A stretch of 64,000 nt of DNA, taken from Dipteronia dyeriana (Eukaryota > Streptophyta > Magnoliopsida > Sapindales > Sapindaceae). The DNA lies in contig CM065303.1 of assembly GCA_032871835.1 (NCBI GenBank), positions 55,094,597 to 55,158,596 of the forward strand, read 5' to 3'. The notes under the pieces were generated by a model, which had not been told where the DNA came from, searched no databases, and worked only from the letters and a program-made list of their open reading frames with translations. This document shows, one piece after another, positions 10,546 through 23,529 of the stretch. The translations under genes were made by a program, and so were the position numbers. Position 1 is the stretch's first letter, and each line of letters starts with the position of its first letter.

Positions 10546-12030
10546 CGGTGATATACTTACAACATACACAAAAAAAATATGACATATCTCACGATTTCTA
10601 CTTATTATTATCAATGTGTTACTAATTTAATATACAAAATTGTAAATACAAGATAAGAATACTCTAATAATTATTAAAGTACCACGTCATATTCCCATGT
10701 GTCACATGCACATATGACATAACAACAAAGATTTTCTCATTATTTATAGAGGATCTTTTTTCTTTTTATATAATAAAATATTATTTCATTTTTATTTTAA
10801 AACTCACAGTCGGTGGTTTGTCCTGGTGAAATCAAACAACACTAGTGCAACATAAATAGCAACACCCACAACACAAAAAAGATATATCCACATTCTTTAT
10901 AGGAATTATCAAAATCAAATATTATTAACCCAATAACATTCTTACAATACATTAGAGAAGTTTTAACCGCATTTCATTTTTTTTATGAGAAAATGAGATT
11001 TGAAAGTTTTCCCCACACTTCATTTATTTATGAGAAAACGAGATTTGAAATCCATCATAAATATAGGGTAGGTGCATTTTGATTATTTTAGGCATCGAGT
11101 ATAAATCTCATCCTAGACTTGGAGTGCAAGACAAAACCGTGTGCATACATATATAATAAAGACAAAAGTATTTAATTCTAGTGACTATTAATTTAATTTG
11201 CTTCGTGGTTAAATTTGACTACTTTTAACCTAATTAATTTTCAAAAAAATGGAACATTTATTTATTTCTGGTACAAGGTTACATCTAAGAAGGTCGTCTA
11301 TTAATTAATTTGCCACAAGTAGAATTTTAAACTCATCAGGTCCCAAAATTATATATAATAAAACAACTCAACTTGATATCTCAGGCTATATATATATATA
11401 TATATTCAAATTGTTTACCTAGTGTTTGATCGTGACAGATATTAGAAGACCTTTGATTCGATCATTATCAAATTTAAAGAAGAAAAAAATAATACTAAAT
11501 ATATAATAATGATTAGGTATGAGTCAAATTAAATTAACTAGTTCAATTTTTTTTAAGTAGAAAATTTCTGCAGAGAATCGAATTCTTTGCAGAGATCAAA
11601 ATTCACCTTAAAGACAAGGTAAAAAGAATAATATATATGGTTTTCACGAGGCACAAAATGTTTGCTAATCAAAGCAAAGAAGGTACCTAGCAATATATTA
11701 GGGTAATTTTCTATTGTATATATGAGAATTGAACAAAATCAATCATGGTTCTTTTCACATTATATAAGTCAAAAGCTGGGGCGTCAATAAGTATAAAGCA
11801 GAGGATATTCCCGGTTACGGCCAAGAGCCAATCCCCTTTATATTATTACTAAAATATTCACAACAAATAAGGAATTAGATCCTTAATTATTGTGCCTTCA
11901 TTTATTTTGTTAAACGCTAACCATCTATCCCTTTTGATTCCATTTTTTTTTCATTTACTTTTTGGCCAGCTTGTTCAGATTCGATCTCTTCTTGATCAAG
12001 AGTCAAGACCCCGTTTGTCATCAAGTTAAG

Positions 12031-12065
<35 letters not shown>

Positions 12066-14099
12066 GAGAGAGATGCATGATGTTTGCCGTGAATAAATAT
12101 TTAAATAAAAGAAATAATGATGTTCCATGCAGTTTCTGATTACTCTCGAATTATTTTTAATTTAAACTTTAGTTTGTTGTTTATATTATTGTATATATAT
12201 TCTTTTTAACAACTTAAACACACTAATGGATTTTTCAAATTAAAATGTAAATAAATAATTTTTTTGTAATTTAAAAAACACCTTTAAAATGGTATGTATC
12301 TATCATATGTTACTCTAAAACGTAATTCGAATACTATCTAATGTCTATGATTTCAAAAGATGCAAAGAGTTGCTTTAAATTATTTAGAAACACTTTGAAC
12401 AATTTTGATATATATATTGCTTTCAAATGCACATAGTACGGTTAAGTTTTCATCTGCACAACGAAAAATGTTTCATTGAGCTAGAAGCTTGCCAGATTTC
12501 CAAGTGTTTCCCAATTATGATACTTCTCCCACTAAAATTAGTAATTTCTGAAATAAAAGTTATAGTTCCATATATAGTTGTAAGGCATATGTTGACAAGT
12601 CACATATTTATTTGAAAACCAATTGGTAATAAAAAAAATGAACATTAATTAAACTATTTGATTCATAAAATCACGACGATATCATGTCACAAGCAATTCA
12701 GAAAAATACACAGACCAGACCCATATATATATATTTTTATAAATAAAATTCATATAAATATAATATAGGTAAGATAAGATGATGGATAAATAAACCTGCA
12801 TGTGAGTTGTGACTACACTGTAACTTCATTTTCTTACATCAGATTGAAGTTTCTGTATCTGAAGAAGAAAGAAACAGAGAAAGAAAGAAAGAAAGAAAAA
12901 ATTGACTGTATCTGCAGGAAACAATATTAATGAGGTTTGAAAATTGAAATTAGACAAAGAGATCAGCTGGTTTGTCGTCGTACGGCCACTTTCTTTTTTC
13001 ATGCATGCATGCTAGCTCATCGTCATAATTTCTTCCTGGGAATTTATGTACGTCTACACTCTACATACATGCCTTCTGTTTACCTAATGAGTCAGTGGAT
13101 GTAGTTTGTAAATCAGTTGAAGCCATACTCATTTTTTTTCTTTTATTTTATATGTTCTAAGCTTATAAAGCTTTGTTGGATTAATTCTTGCCACAAGAAT
13201 TTGCAGAAAACTTGTCTCACTTTATTACAATGTGGGTGGCGGTGGCGGTGGAAGGAGAAGTTTAGAGTCAGGAGTCAAATTGTAAAATCTTTAAATTAGA
13301 GGGATCAAATTATAAATTGCACATTTTTTTTGCTATTTTTATAAATATTAAAACAACCATTTACCTTTTCTTTTGAGGTGATATTGGAATTGGTTTGGAT
13401 AGGTGCACATGATTCAATGTATTCATCAATAGTAATCCATGAGATATGTCACCCGCCAGTAGAAATGATCATGTGTGGATTATTTTGTATAATTTTTATT
13501 CGATCCCATGACTTGAATAATTCGTTCCTTACGTGACCTTATTGATTTGTTATACAGGGACAATAAGGTTATGTGACCTAAGTAGACATTTAAAAACAAA
13601 AAAGTGCAGAAGATTTTAGTAGTCAATCTCGTGGCCTTGTATACCACATACTAATAGATTTTATTTTGGGTTTGTATTTATATCCAACCCAAATGTATTT
13701 ACACATGTTATTGTTAGGTGAATAAAATTGACCACCATAATGAATTGAAACCTACCCCACAAAGATTCTCATCTCTATGTGAACCTCAACGTTACGATTT
13801 ATGCGCACAAACATGTTAGTGTCATCAGTCATCACAGCAATTTGGCATTTTCCACCAACAATTATGAAATATATATGTGCTCCGATTCACTCACTTGTTG
13901 TAGATTGTCCATGAAATGACTGCAAATTTAGATCTCTAGCACATGTGCATCAAGATTGCATTTGCTAACCCACCGGTACAGCCTTATAAAGTCTATAGAG
14001 TGGTCACCAAGCGTGTCAGATTTCACTTTTTCATGAATGTGAACATATCATTTCAAGATAATGAAAAAGACCCGTAGGGATGTCAAAAATCATCCTGCC

Positions 14100-14167
<68 letters not shown>

Positions 14168-14545
14168 ATTCTCTAGTAAAGACGATTCTGATACAAGAGG
14201 AAATAACGTCGAATTATAGTCACAAATTAGGTATACGTAAAAGTATTTATTAATGTGTAGCTGTGGATCCACTATGAATGTGTGGTTGTGGTTATGATTG
14301 AAGGTCCTGATATAATAAAGACTTAACGATCCAGATAGGAGAATTATTATCTATATATAATTAATCTTTAGTTTTGTTTTTTATGAGATTATTTTGTCGG
14401 TGATTGGTTTGAGATTGCTTTGATTATCTAATAATCAGATTTTAGCTTAATTATTAAAGAGAAAAACCTTTACTTATTAGTGAATACCTAATCACGGGAC
14501 TTAAATGCTCATTTTTCTGTGGAATTAATATTATGAGTTGACGTA
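10546..14545. other. AT-rich intergenic DNA with microsatellites
   Basis: No gene or complete transposon was recognised. It contains (TA)n at about 11,388-11,404, (TA)n at 12,035-12,062, (GAAA)n at about 12,879-12,898, and a compound (TC)n(TA)n tract at 14,101-14,163. The tract CATGCATGCATGC at about 13,000 is a short alternating repeat. Confidence 0.4.
14101..14163. repeat. Compound microsatellite (TC)n(TA)n
   Basis: About 14 TC units run directly into about 15 TA units. It lies alone in non-coding DNA. Confidence 0.9.
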
Positions 14546-16059
14546 TGTGGTAGCTAAAAATAGCAGTCTAAATACTAAGGTCGAATTTTACATACCCAAA
14601 TATAAAATTGTATTTCTATTAAAAATAGTCATATCCGGTAAGATCCAATTCCATTATAAGGCTCAATCTTTTTATCATATTTGACAAAGTCATTTATGAT
14701 CAGGTTAAAAATATTTACTCAACTGATTTAGTCAATTAAACTGTCCAAGAATCTCGAGATAAATCAAATATCTCACTCCATGATATTTGGCTAAGAAAGG
14801 TGGAGAGTTATCAGCTGGTACTTCAGTTGAATGACTTCTGGATCACTATAAATACATGTCTCTCTTTTCATTTAAGGGGGATCCAACGTTCTGATCCACA
14901 AAAAGAAAAGTAATGCAATTCCCTTTCTTCAACTCAAAAATTCATCTCCCCTGACTTACATGGAAAAAAGAGAAGTTAATGCAATTCAATCTTTCAACTT
15001 CTAGGCCGTTGCATTATCACCATTGCAGTCATTCGATGTCACTTGGATTCTTCAACTTCAATATTTCAATAGACCACTCGGCCAAAACACCACGATCTAC
15101 AAGGCCACTTGACTAGCACATAAGATTCCACATCACATTAAATTCATTTGACAACGGCTTTGCCTTGCCTATCCAACATCCAGTCCAAACGAACATAAGA
15201 CTTTTCGAACGACACCACCCAGGACTCGACAACTTTGTTTACGGTTTGATTTAGATTTTATTCAATTTAGATTTTATTCAATTTAATTGTTAATTTGAAA
15301 TTATTTTATTTATTGATAAATTGTCTAACTCGAGCATCAGAGTCTCTAACGGGACACCCCATTTTTGCTCCGTTCTATCTTATTTTCTATAGGATCTCGT
15401 AGCTCACGACCTACTAATTTTTACTCTATCATTGTCAGTGCCCACCGACTTACGAAAATTCAACTGGAGATTTTTGGGCTCTTCAGTTAAGTGCCCACCG
15501 TGGTCCTTGACAATTACTTTTACAAAACTAACAAATTTACAAGTGTTTTATGCCAGATGAAATGGCCCAAATATCCATTTCAAAGGAACCCTAGTACAAT
15601 CATGACGAACCAATGTGAATAATGAAAACAATCAACAACCCAAAAAACCTGTCAACCCCGCTTGGAACACGGATGCTCCACCCGAACACGGGGACAAGAT
15701 AGATATTGCCATATCTCCATATGTTCTTTAACAAACCACGTATGACATTCGATCAATATTGTATATCATGAACCAAGGAAAACAACCCTTAAATCTCTAC
15801 TGCTCAACAAACAACTAGATCACTCTATTCCGAGTTACGAGCTATGAATAAAAATTGCAATTGTTTTCCCAAGTCGATCTACAACATTTTGGGAATAATA
15901 TAAATAAAATCTATACTTTTCTGCTCTATGTCGAGTTGCAACAATTGATGAGATGCTATACGTCCTCACTCTACTACATGCTATAGTTGACAACTTGAAA
16001 AATTATAGTCAATTCTTGGCTATTAATTTGAACTAAAGTATTTACCTTGTGTCGATCGA

Positions 16060-17420
16060 TTTCCCATTGAAGATCAAGTTTTACTTTGTCGAGCTATATT
16101 TCGTGTTCCAAGTCGAGCCAAAATTCTCCATGTAATGGCTCTCCTTCGAGCTACAAGTCGAGTCGAGCTCAAGTTTTGCTCAATGATGAGCTCTCTAAGT
16201 CTCGCTCCATGTCGAGTCGAGCCTAAATTTTGCTCAATGACGAGCTCTCTAAATCTCGCTCCATGTCGAGTCGAGCCCAAATATCGCTTAATATCGAGCT
16301 AAGTCTCGCTCCATGTTGAGTCGAGTCCAAAATTAGCTTCATGTCGAGCCCAGATTTCGCTCCATGTCAAGCTTCAGTTTTGCTTTATGATGAGCTCTCA
16401 AAGTCTCGCTCCATGTTGAGTCAAGCCCAAAATTAGCTTCATATCGAGCCTAAATTTTGTTCCATGTCGAGTATAAGTTTTTCTTTATAAAGAGCTCTCC
16501 AAGTCTCGCTCCATGTCTAGTCGAGTCCAAAATTAGCTTCATATTGAGCCCATATTTCGCTCTATGTTGAGCTCCAGTTTTGCTCTATGACGGGCTCTCC
16601 AAGTCTCGCTTCATATCAAGTTGAGCTCAAAATTAGCTCCATGTGGAGCCCAAATTTGCTCCATGTCTAGCCCAAGTTTTGCTCTATGATGAGCTCTCCG
16701 AGTCTTGCTTCATATCGAGCCCAAATTTCGCTCCACGTCGAGCTCAAATTTTGCTATATGATGATCTCTCCAAGTCTCGCTCCATGTCGAATCGAGCTCA
16801 AAATTAGCTCCCTGTCGAGCCCAAATTTCACTTCATGTCAAGCCCAAGTTTTGCTCTATGATGAGCTCTCAAAGTCTCACTTTATGTAGAGTCGAGTCAA
16901 GTCCGAAATTAGCTCAATGTCGAGCCCAAATTTCGCTCTATGTCAAGCTCAAGTTTTGATCTATGATGACCTCTCCAAGTCTCGCTCCATGTCTAGTCGA
17001 GTCTAAAATTAGCTCTATGTCGAGCCCAGATTTCGCTCCATGTCGAGCTCCAATTTTGCTCTATGACTAGCTCTCTAAGTCTCACTCTCTGTCGAGTCGA
17101 GCCAAAATTCATCATGCAATGACTCTCTGTTGAGTCGAGCCAAAATTCTCTATGCAATAACTCTCCGTCGAGTTGTGCCAAAATTCACCATGCAACGACT
17201 CTCTATTGAGTCGAGCCAAAATTCACCATGTCATGGCACTCAGTCGAATCAAGCTGAAATTCACCATGTAATGGCTCTCCGTCGAGTCAAGCCGAGCAGA
17301 AATTCATTATGTTATGGCACCATGTCGAGCCTGGATTTCGCTCCATGTCGAGTCTAAAGTTCCTTCCAAGTCGAGCCGAATTTTGCTCCATGTCGAGCTC
17401 TCCAAATTTCACTCTAAGTT
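16060..17420. repeat. Minisatellite of GCTCCATGTCGAGCC-type units
   Basis: A short motif (GCTCCATGTCGAGCCCAAAT and variants) recurs dozens of times. From about 16,290 to 17,090 it forms about eight larger units of roughly 100 bp, marked by GAGCTCTCCAAGTCTCGC at about 16,391, 16,489, 16,590, 16,690, 16,860 and 17,068. From 17,090 to 17,330 a different unit of about 42 bp (CTCTCCGTCGAGTCGAGCC) repeats about six times. Minus-strand reading gives repetitive peptides (STRHGARLRELIIEQNL), which look incidental. Confidence 0.85.
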
Positions 17421-17745
17421 GAGCGCTCTGCGAAATTGGATCAGGTTACAATCCTAAAAAAAAAAATATTCTACAAATTTCATTCTACGACGACTTGAGC
17501 TCTCCAAATTTTGCTCTACATCGAGCTACGAATAACACCTGACATCGTCGATTGACTAATGTCCAATAAAAAAATAAACGGATCAAATAAACAAGTTCAA
17601 TCAACATCTTAGGAGTTCATAACAAAAGAATGGGGTAATTGAATCCAACCCACGGTTTTTCGATTCTACTAATATTGGAAACTACCAACAGTTTTCTTGT
17701 AGACGGTTCGACGCAAGAATCCACTCTTTAAGTTGAAGGCTTCAA

Positions 17746-18826
17746 TGTTCGAGGGGTTTCAATCCGATGATCGCGGAATCGTCGTGCCTAATATATGCCT
17801 ATAAATCATAGTAATTAATAACGGCTATAGTAGAAAAATTGATGAGAGAAAGTAAACCAATCAACACACAAGATATATATGTGGAAAACCTAAATCGGAT
17901 AAAAAACCACGGGCCGTCAGGACGACAGAAAAAAGTTTCACAATATGATAAATTGTTACAACCATATTTCCAGGATTTTCTCTCACACCCAAACCCCAAA
18001 CCACACTCACAAGATCCTCACAAAGAACCCCAAATATCCCTTATGTCTCCCCTGAATATCACCCACGGATCTCTTACTTGATTCACTGATATTCCCTTTG
18101 ATCCCTCCCCGGATATTCCTACGGGTCTTTCACCCGGATTTCTCCACTCTCTGATGTTACATGGTGTTTATTAACCCCACACATAAAATAACCTAATTGC
18201 AAGGTCTATTTATACTAGTTACATGGAGTTTAAGATCAAAAGAAATCATACTCCTAAACGTACAAGAATTACTTGTTCCACACAAATACTATTTTCTATT
18301 TATGACAAGTCTTCTTACAGAGCAGAAATCCTTTTCCTTCAAGCACAGGACTTTCCTATTCTTCATGAAGACAAACCCTTTTCTTTTTCGATTAGCACAG
18401 GAACTTCCAGAAGAAAACATTTTTCCTATTTTCGCGCAACATTCCTGATTTGGGTAAAATCCTCCATTACCGCCGTTTGGGTCGCGGTTGGCCACCCGCG
18501 CCCAACACCGCAGTTCGTCACTGTCAACCATCACTCTGAATACCGCGGTTGGTACATTTGCCTCTGCCACGGTCTACACCACGTGAATCTATAAAAGTTC
18601 GACCGCTCCCTATACCGCGGTGTGTGCGATTGTCCGCACAGCGGTCCAAACTGCAAAACCTTCTAGATTTCGTTTCTTATGTTCTTTCAGTCTTCAAACC
18701 TCCCTCAAACACCGCCACCAACTTCCAAACGTTATCTTACGTCTACAAGAAGCTCCACATCAGTTGAGTCTTGTTTGGTTAACATTGGGTTTACTTAAGA
18801 ATACAAACCAAAACCAAAACCTAACA
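17746..18826 (+). mobile_element. Solo LTR, family S, copy 1
   Basis: The sequence starts TGTTCGAGG and ends CCTAACA, flanked on both sides by TTCAA (17741-17745 and 18827-18831), a perfect 5-bp target duplication. It is 1081 bp with no internal region, so it is a solo LTR left by recombination. It is inserted in the interior of the LARD-like element, just before that element's polypurine tract. The second copy of the family, in opposite orientation, is at 48765-49837. Shared landmarks are GATGATCGCGGAATCGTC, GATAAATTGTTACAACCATA and TTAACATTGGGTT. Confidence 0.9.
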
Positions 18827-18837
18827 TTCAACTCATA

Positions 18838-18849
18838 GAGGGAGGGGCT
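18838..18849 (+). promoter_or_regulatory. Polypurine tract of the LARD-like element
   Basis: AGAGGGAGGGGC lies four bases before the right LTR start (TGTGG, 18853). This is the priming site for plus-strand DNA in LTR retrotransposons. Confidence 0.7.
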
Positions 18850-19771
18850 AACTGTGGTAGCCAAAAATAGCAAAACCCAAATACTAAGGCCGAATTTTAC
18901 AGGCCCAAATATGGAATTGTATTTCTATTAAAAATTGTCATGCATGGTAAGATTTAAATCTATTATAAGGGCCATATCTCATTATCATATTTGACAAAGT
19001 CATCTATGACCAGGTCAAAAATATTTGCTCAACTGATTTAGTCAATTAAACTGCCCAAGAATCTAGAGATAAATCAAATATCTCACTCTATGATATTTGG
19101 CCAAGAAAGTTAGAGATATATCAGTTGGTACTTCAGTTGAATGACTCCCGGATCACTATAAATACAGGTCCCTCTCTTCATTTAAGGGGGATCCAACGTT
19201 CTGATCCGTAAAAAGAAAAGCAATGCAATTCCCTTCTTCAACTTAACAATTCATCTCCCCCGACTCACATAGAAAAATGAGAAGTTAATGCAATTCTCTC
19301 TTTCAACTTCTAGGTTGTTGCATTATCACCATTATAGTCATTCGATGTCACTTGGATTCTTCAACTTCAATATTTCAATAGACCACTTGACCAACATCAC
19401 AACCTACAAGGCCACTTGACTAGCACATATGATTCCACATCACATTAAATTCATTTGACAATGGCTTTGCCTTGTCTATCTAAAGCTTAACCCAACCGAA
19501 CATAAGACTTTTCGAACGACACCACCCAGGACTCAAGAACTTTGTTTACGGTTTGATTTAGATTTTATTCGGTTTAATTGTTAATTTAAAATTATTTTAT
19601 ATTGATAAATTATCTAACTCGAGCATCAGAGTCTCCAACTGGACACCCTCTTCTTGCTCCGTTCTATCTTATTTTCTACAGGATTTCGTAGCGCACAACC
19701 TACTAATTTTTACTCTATCATTGTCAGTGACCACCTATGAAAATTTAACTAGAGTTTTTCAGGCTCTTCAA

Positions 19772-20740
19772 TGTAGATGCCCATTGAATATGAGAGCCCA
19801 ATTTCATTTGTAATTTGTAATTTGTAATTTGTAGTTTGAGCGTGGTCTGGTGGGCTCTAGGAACTTCTATTGGGTAACATTAATACTTAACGTAATTAAA
19901 ATTATGAAGGCAAGTATTTTTAATATTATAAAAAATTTGAAAATGTTATTGTTCTATGTGAATTTTGATCGGCCATCACGTCACCAAACTAGCGAGAATA
20001 TTGGAGAAGAGATGTGCCATGTCATTTAAGAGTTAACTGGCCGAACCTGGTAATACACCGACTAACAATCCTCCATCCGAGCAGGCACGTCGCTGATCAA
20101 ATGAACAGGTGTTACAAAATGCACTTCAATGAGAGTGGCTTGGCGAATAGAGAGTCTTAGCGAAGCAAGATTCCAGTCGGCGAAGATATCTCCCCAACGA
20201 GGAATACTCGCCCAAATCATTGTCTAATAAGCATCACTAATACCCGGTGTCTGGAAAGGAAACTTCACCAAGATATGAGAGTCAAGAATCACATTTTAAG
20301 AAGTAGACAAACTTATCTCTTTCACAAGATATCAGAGTCCTAATCAAGCATGAGATTAATCACATTAATTACATGATAAACATCAAAACAGGAAAAAGGA
20401 AAAATCATAATAGGACTTTACATGTCAACTACTTGTACAACAAGTTTAGGGTTAGTGATAAGTTGATAAATCACCATATTTTCTCTATAAACGACATTGG
20501 AAAATACTCATACACATATTGGAGAGAAGCTAGTTGAGTGTGTAACTAATAATTCTCATAGTGAAGTTATTTTTTTATTGCTGTCACTCGTAACCGTGGT
20601 TTTTTTTTTCTTTTTTCTAGGTTTTCCACTTAAAATTGTGTTTCTTATTCTTTCATATTGCTTTCACTATTTTAACCATTGAAAATCTACAAATTCCGTT
20701 GTTGACTGACTGATACTTCAATAACGAAAAATCACCATCA
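19772..20740 (+). mobile_element. 5' LTR of a Ty3/gypsy element
   Basis: The stretch starts TGTAGATGCCC and ends ATCACCATCA, just before a primer-binding-site-like TTGGCGCTAGAAGGAG (20745-20760). A TATA box (CTCTATAAAC, 20,483-20,492) and short ATTTGTA tandem repeats near the start fit an LTR. A gag-like region follows in the same orientation. The left boundary abuts the LARD-like element, which seems to have inserted beside it, so the start is less sure than the end. Confidence 0.55.
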
Positions 20741-20778
20741 ATAGTTGGCGCTAGAAGGAGAGGGTGGTGAAGTATACC

Positions 20779-21307
20779 TAGGGATAGACGTGGGGGCCCA
20801 TTGGGGTAGGGGAGGGTCCCCCACCCCTCCCCAAACCCCATTTGGGGGAAGTAGGGATGGGGGGTGTTTGGGGGGAGGTTCCTCTACCCCTCTCCCATCC
20901 CCCATTTCCCCTATTTTCATCATAATATTTTTCAATTTGAAATCCGAAATTTAGAATTCGAGATTCGAAATTTGATCATTCGAATCGTTCGATTTACACT
21001 GTTTCGATATTCAATTCGATATTCAATTCAATAAATAATCTAAAATATATAATTGATTTAATTTAATCAAAAATTAATACAAATAACTATAGTAATATAG
21101 TTTCATACATAAATTAATATGGGGAAATGGGTAGAAAGTATATAAGTAATAGAGTTAAAGTTATTATTTTTTAAGAAAATAAAATTAAAAATATATAAAT
21201 ATATATGAGGAAATGGGGAAAATGGGGCTCCATCCCCACCCATATTAAAAGAAATGGGGGAATGAGGGAATGGAGGTAGGGCTCCATGAGGGAAATGCCC
21301 ATCCCTA
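20779..21307. mobile_element. Non-autonomous hAT element (MITE), 529 bp
   Basis: The terminal repeats TAGGGATAG and CCCATCCCTA are flanked by a perfect 8-bp target duplication AGTATACC (20771-20778 and 21308-21315). An 8-bp duplication and TAGGGATG-type ends are typical of hAT. Subterminal regions are G/C-rich (runs of GGGG/CCCC), with an AT-rich core. It sits between the primer-binding site and the gag start of the gypsy element. The Gly/Pro-rich ORFs inside are not genes. Confidence 0.9.
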
Positions 21308-21340
21308 AGTATACCTCCACGAAGTTTTTCATAATACCAA

Positions 21341-22068
21341 ATGGCAAATAGCAGAGATGACAACAGATCGGACCAAGATAAAAAAATAACCCTCATCCGC
21401 GAGATGAAAACTCTAGAGGAAACTAGTCGACGAGCAGCCCTGCTAGTAGGAGTCAATCAATGGTAGTCTCCAACAACCAACTGGTTGTCGTAACCTCAGA
21501 AGATTTGTAGCAGATCTAGGTTACTTTACGAAGAGTCATCAAAGATGCAACCAGGTAAGGGATCACTATTTCAGCAACTGATGGGATAACCTCACCATAT
21601 GATTTAAGCACCCCTATCGTTTGCCCAACTTAAATACTGAATCGGAGTTTGTGACACCAACACCGGATACACCCTTGAAGTTGACTAAGGAGCCCGAGAG
21701 AAATAAGAATGTTCAAATTGGTGAGCCAAATCGAAAGGACTACAAGCACATCAGAGATGAGGGACCCAATGATCGAAGCAGACAGGAACGCTATCATGCA
21801 GACTCCAAACCAGAAGAAACCCATAGAGGCGTATATAGACGGAGTCGATCTGACTCATTAGACGATAGTGATCGACCAACCCGAAGAAGACGCCGAACGG
21901 GTAGGTCTCCGATAAGGTTCGACACCCCCAATATTCAAACTGAGGAGGATACCCGTAGAGTTCGGTAGGGGATCACCATCCGTTAGCGTTTTGGCACAGA
22001 TGATGAGTTAGAGAGGGAACATTATATCTTGATACGAAGGCTGACCTAAAAGGTGGAGACATTAGAGC
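21341..22068 (+). pseudogene. Ty3/gypsy gag N-terminal region, degraded
   Basis: ATG at 21341 opens MANSRDDNRSDQDKKITLI and reaches a stop at 21463. A second open part (21621-21968) is polar and Arg-rich: TPTPDTPLKLTKEPER, DEGPNDRSRQERYHADS, then TRRRRRTGRSPIRFDTP. This composition, just after an LTR and primer-binding site, is typical of the gypsy gag N-terminus before the retrotrans_gag core. The core itself is not seen; a solo LTR (22074-23361) interrupts the region. It is inactive. Confidence 0.55.
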
Positions 22069-22073
22069 GTCAT

Positions 22074-23361
22074 TGATTGTTTAAAATCGTGTTTATAAAA
22101 CAATACTCGTAAGTGCACGAATCGTGAAGATAAGTACAACGGCAGGTAATGATCGTTCCCACGAAGAAAAATAATTTATCGATTAAAACTAATTCTAATT
22201 AAAGCTAAATAAAAGTAATAAAAAATTGTTGTGAATTAGATTAAACTACTAAATTATCTAAGAAAGCAATTTAACAAAGAATTGGTATTGTGATCAAGAG
22301 AAGAAGAAATAGGTAATCAATGCTCCTCAACTATGTCTACTCAATGTTTCGAATTGACTTTGAAAAAGATTTTAATCAATTCTAATACAGAGCATTCATA
22401 GAGGTTCACATTGATTCCCTAGTATGGATTAGTTACATATGATGAAAATTAGGGAAGAGAAAGAAAAGATAAAACCCATCTTGGTCTTCAATGAGTTTTT
22501 CAAGTCTTTAATGATGAAATCTTCTTCGTCTTTGAATCTTCAATGTGTAAAGATGAATGAAATTTGTATGGTGATATGGCTTGGGACCTCCCTTGGCTCG
22601 TTCTCTGAATTGCAAAGAATATGAAGTATTTATAGATGATTTTTCCTTATGAACCTCTAATTTTTCTAAGATTTAGAAAATCCATCAAGTGAGAAAGTAG
22701 AATGAAATAATGAATAAGAATCCTTTCCTAAATTGGATTTTCTCTTTTGATGTCTAACTCTTAATTTGAGTTTAGGATGTTTCCCAAACCTGTTTTGCTC
22801 GTCTAAAGTTATTAAAATTTGATTTGGGAAGCTTTGGAACAATTCTTGACCAAATCGGAGTGGTTTTCAATCAAAAATCCATCAAACCACGGCCTGGGTC
22901 GCTCCATAGGTCACCGCAGTCCAAAACGTGGGATTCTTCTGCTTTGCACCGCTTCTCAGACCACCGGGGTAGGTCATTATGTTCGAACTGCGGTCTAGCC
23001 CGCGGTTGATTTCTCCAGGACTGACATTTGGTTACTAAATTGGACATAACTTCTTCTAGTAATATCAATTGCGATCCGAAAAATGCGTTGAAAACTAGAC
23101 TTCTGGGGATTTCAATCCATAAGTGGTATGACACACAATTCGATCGTATCTGAGAGATATGGTATCCGCAATATGAGTGATTTGCATTGGCTGAAATTCA
23201 TCTTCTTACTTTTTTTCTTCCAAAATAAGATTTAACACCACTTGAATGGAATGTGACCTATACATGCTCAACAAGCACATTAAATACCTAATTTCATCTA
23301 AGAGCACAACATAAATAATAGGAAATGGGGACCTAAAATATATAGAGAAATAAACCGATCA
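22074..23361. mobile_element. Solo LTR, 1288 bp, with perfect target duplication
   Basis: The sequence starts TGATTGTTTAAAATCG and ends AAACCGATCA (TGAT...ATCA ends), flanked by GTCAT on both sides (22069-22073 and 23362-23366). It contains CTCGTAAGTGCACGAATCGT, widespread in plant gypsy-type LTRs. There is no internal domain. It is inserted in the gag region of the older gypsy element. Confidence 0.85.
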
Positions 23362-23366
23362 GTCAT

Positions 23367-23529
23367 CAAGGGGTAAATACCCTATTAGACGATGACTTTG
23401 AAAGCCCCTTTGTAGATAGTAAATTCATCTATATGATCTTGTATGTTCTTTCTTTCAGCCATTTTAAATGTGAAAGTATTTACTTTAAGCTATAAACGAC
23501 TTGACAAAGTTTTGGTCATATAGAGCCTA
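23367..23529. other. Remnant of the interrupted gypsy interior
   Basis: Sequence after the solo LTR continues the older element or its neighbour. No frame was recognised. Confidence 0.3.

Larger units (their letters stand above)
14546..19770 (+). mobile_element. LTR retrotransposon without gag-pol (LARD-like)
   Basis: Two direct repeats start TGTGGTAGC and end CTCTTCA: 14546-15485 (940 bp) and 18853-19770 (918 bp). Both have CACTATAAATAC as TATA box (14847 and 19157). After the left LTR a degenerate primer-binding region (TGCCCACCGTGG) follows. Before the right LTR lies a polypurine tract (AGAGGGAGGGGC, 18838-18849). Flanks are ACGTA and ATGTA, a 5-bp target duplication with one mismatch. 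After removing the nested solo LTR (17746-18826), the 2.3-kb interior has no protease, reverse transcriptase or integrase; about 1.35 kb of it is a minisatellite. It would need proteins from another element to move. Confidence 0.8.

Noticed and set aside
12427..12615. 62-residue + ORF in the 10.5-14.5 kb spacer
   Set aside because: No motif, no conserved neighbours, and length expected by chance in AT-rich DNA.
16074..17357. ORFs with repeating STRHGARLREL and SLSPNF-type peptides on both strands
   Set aside because: By-product of the minisatellite; open in several frames because the unit happens to lack stops.
20738..20954. Gly/Pro-rich ORFs on both strands
   Set aside because: They lie wholly or mostly inside the GC-rich subterminal part of the hAT MITE.
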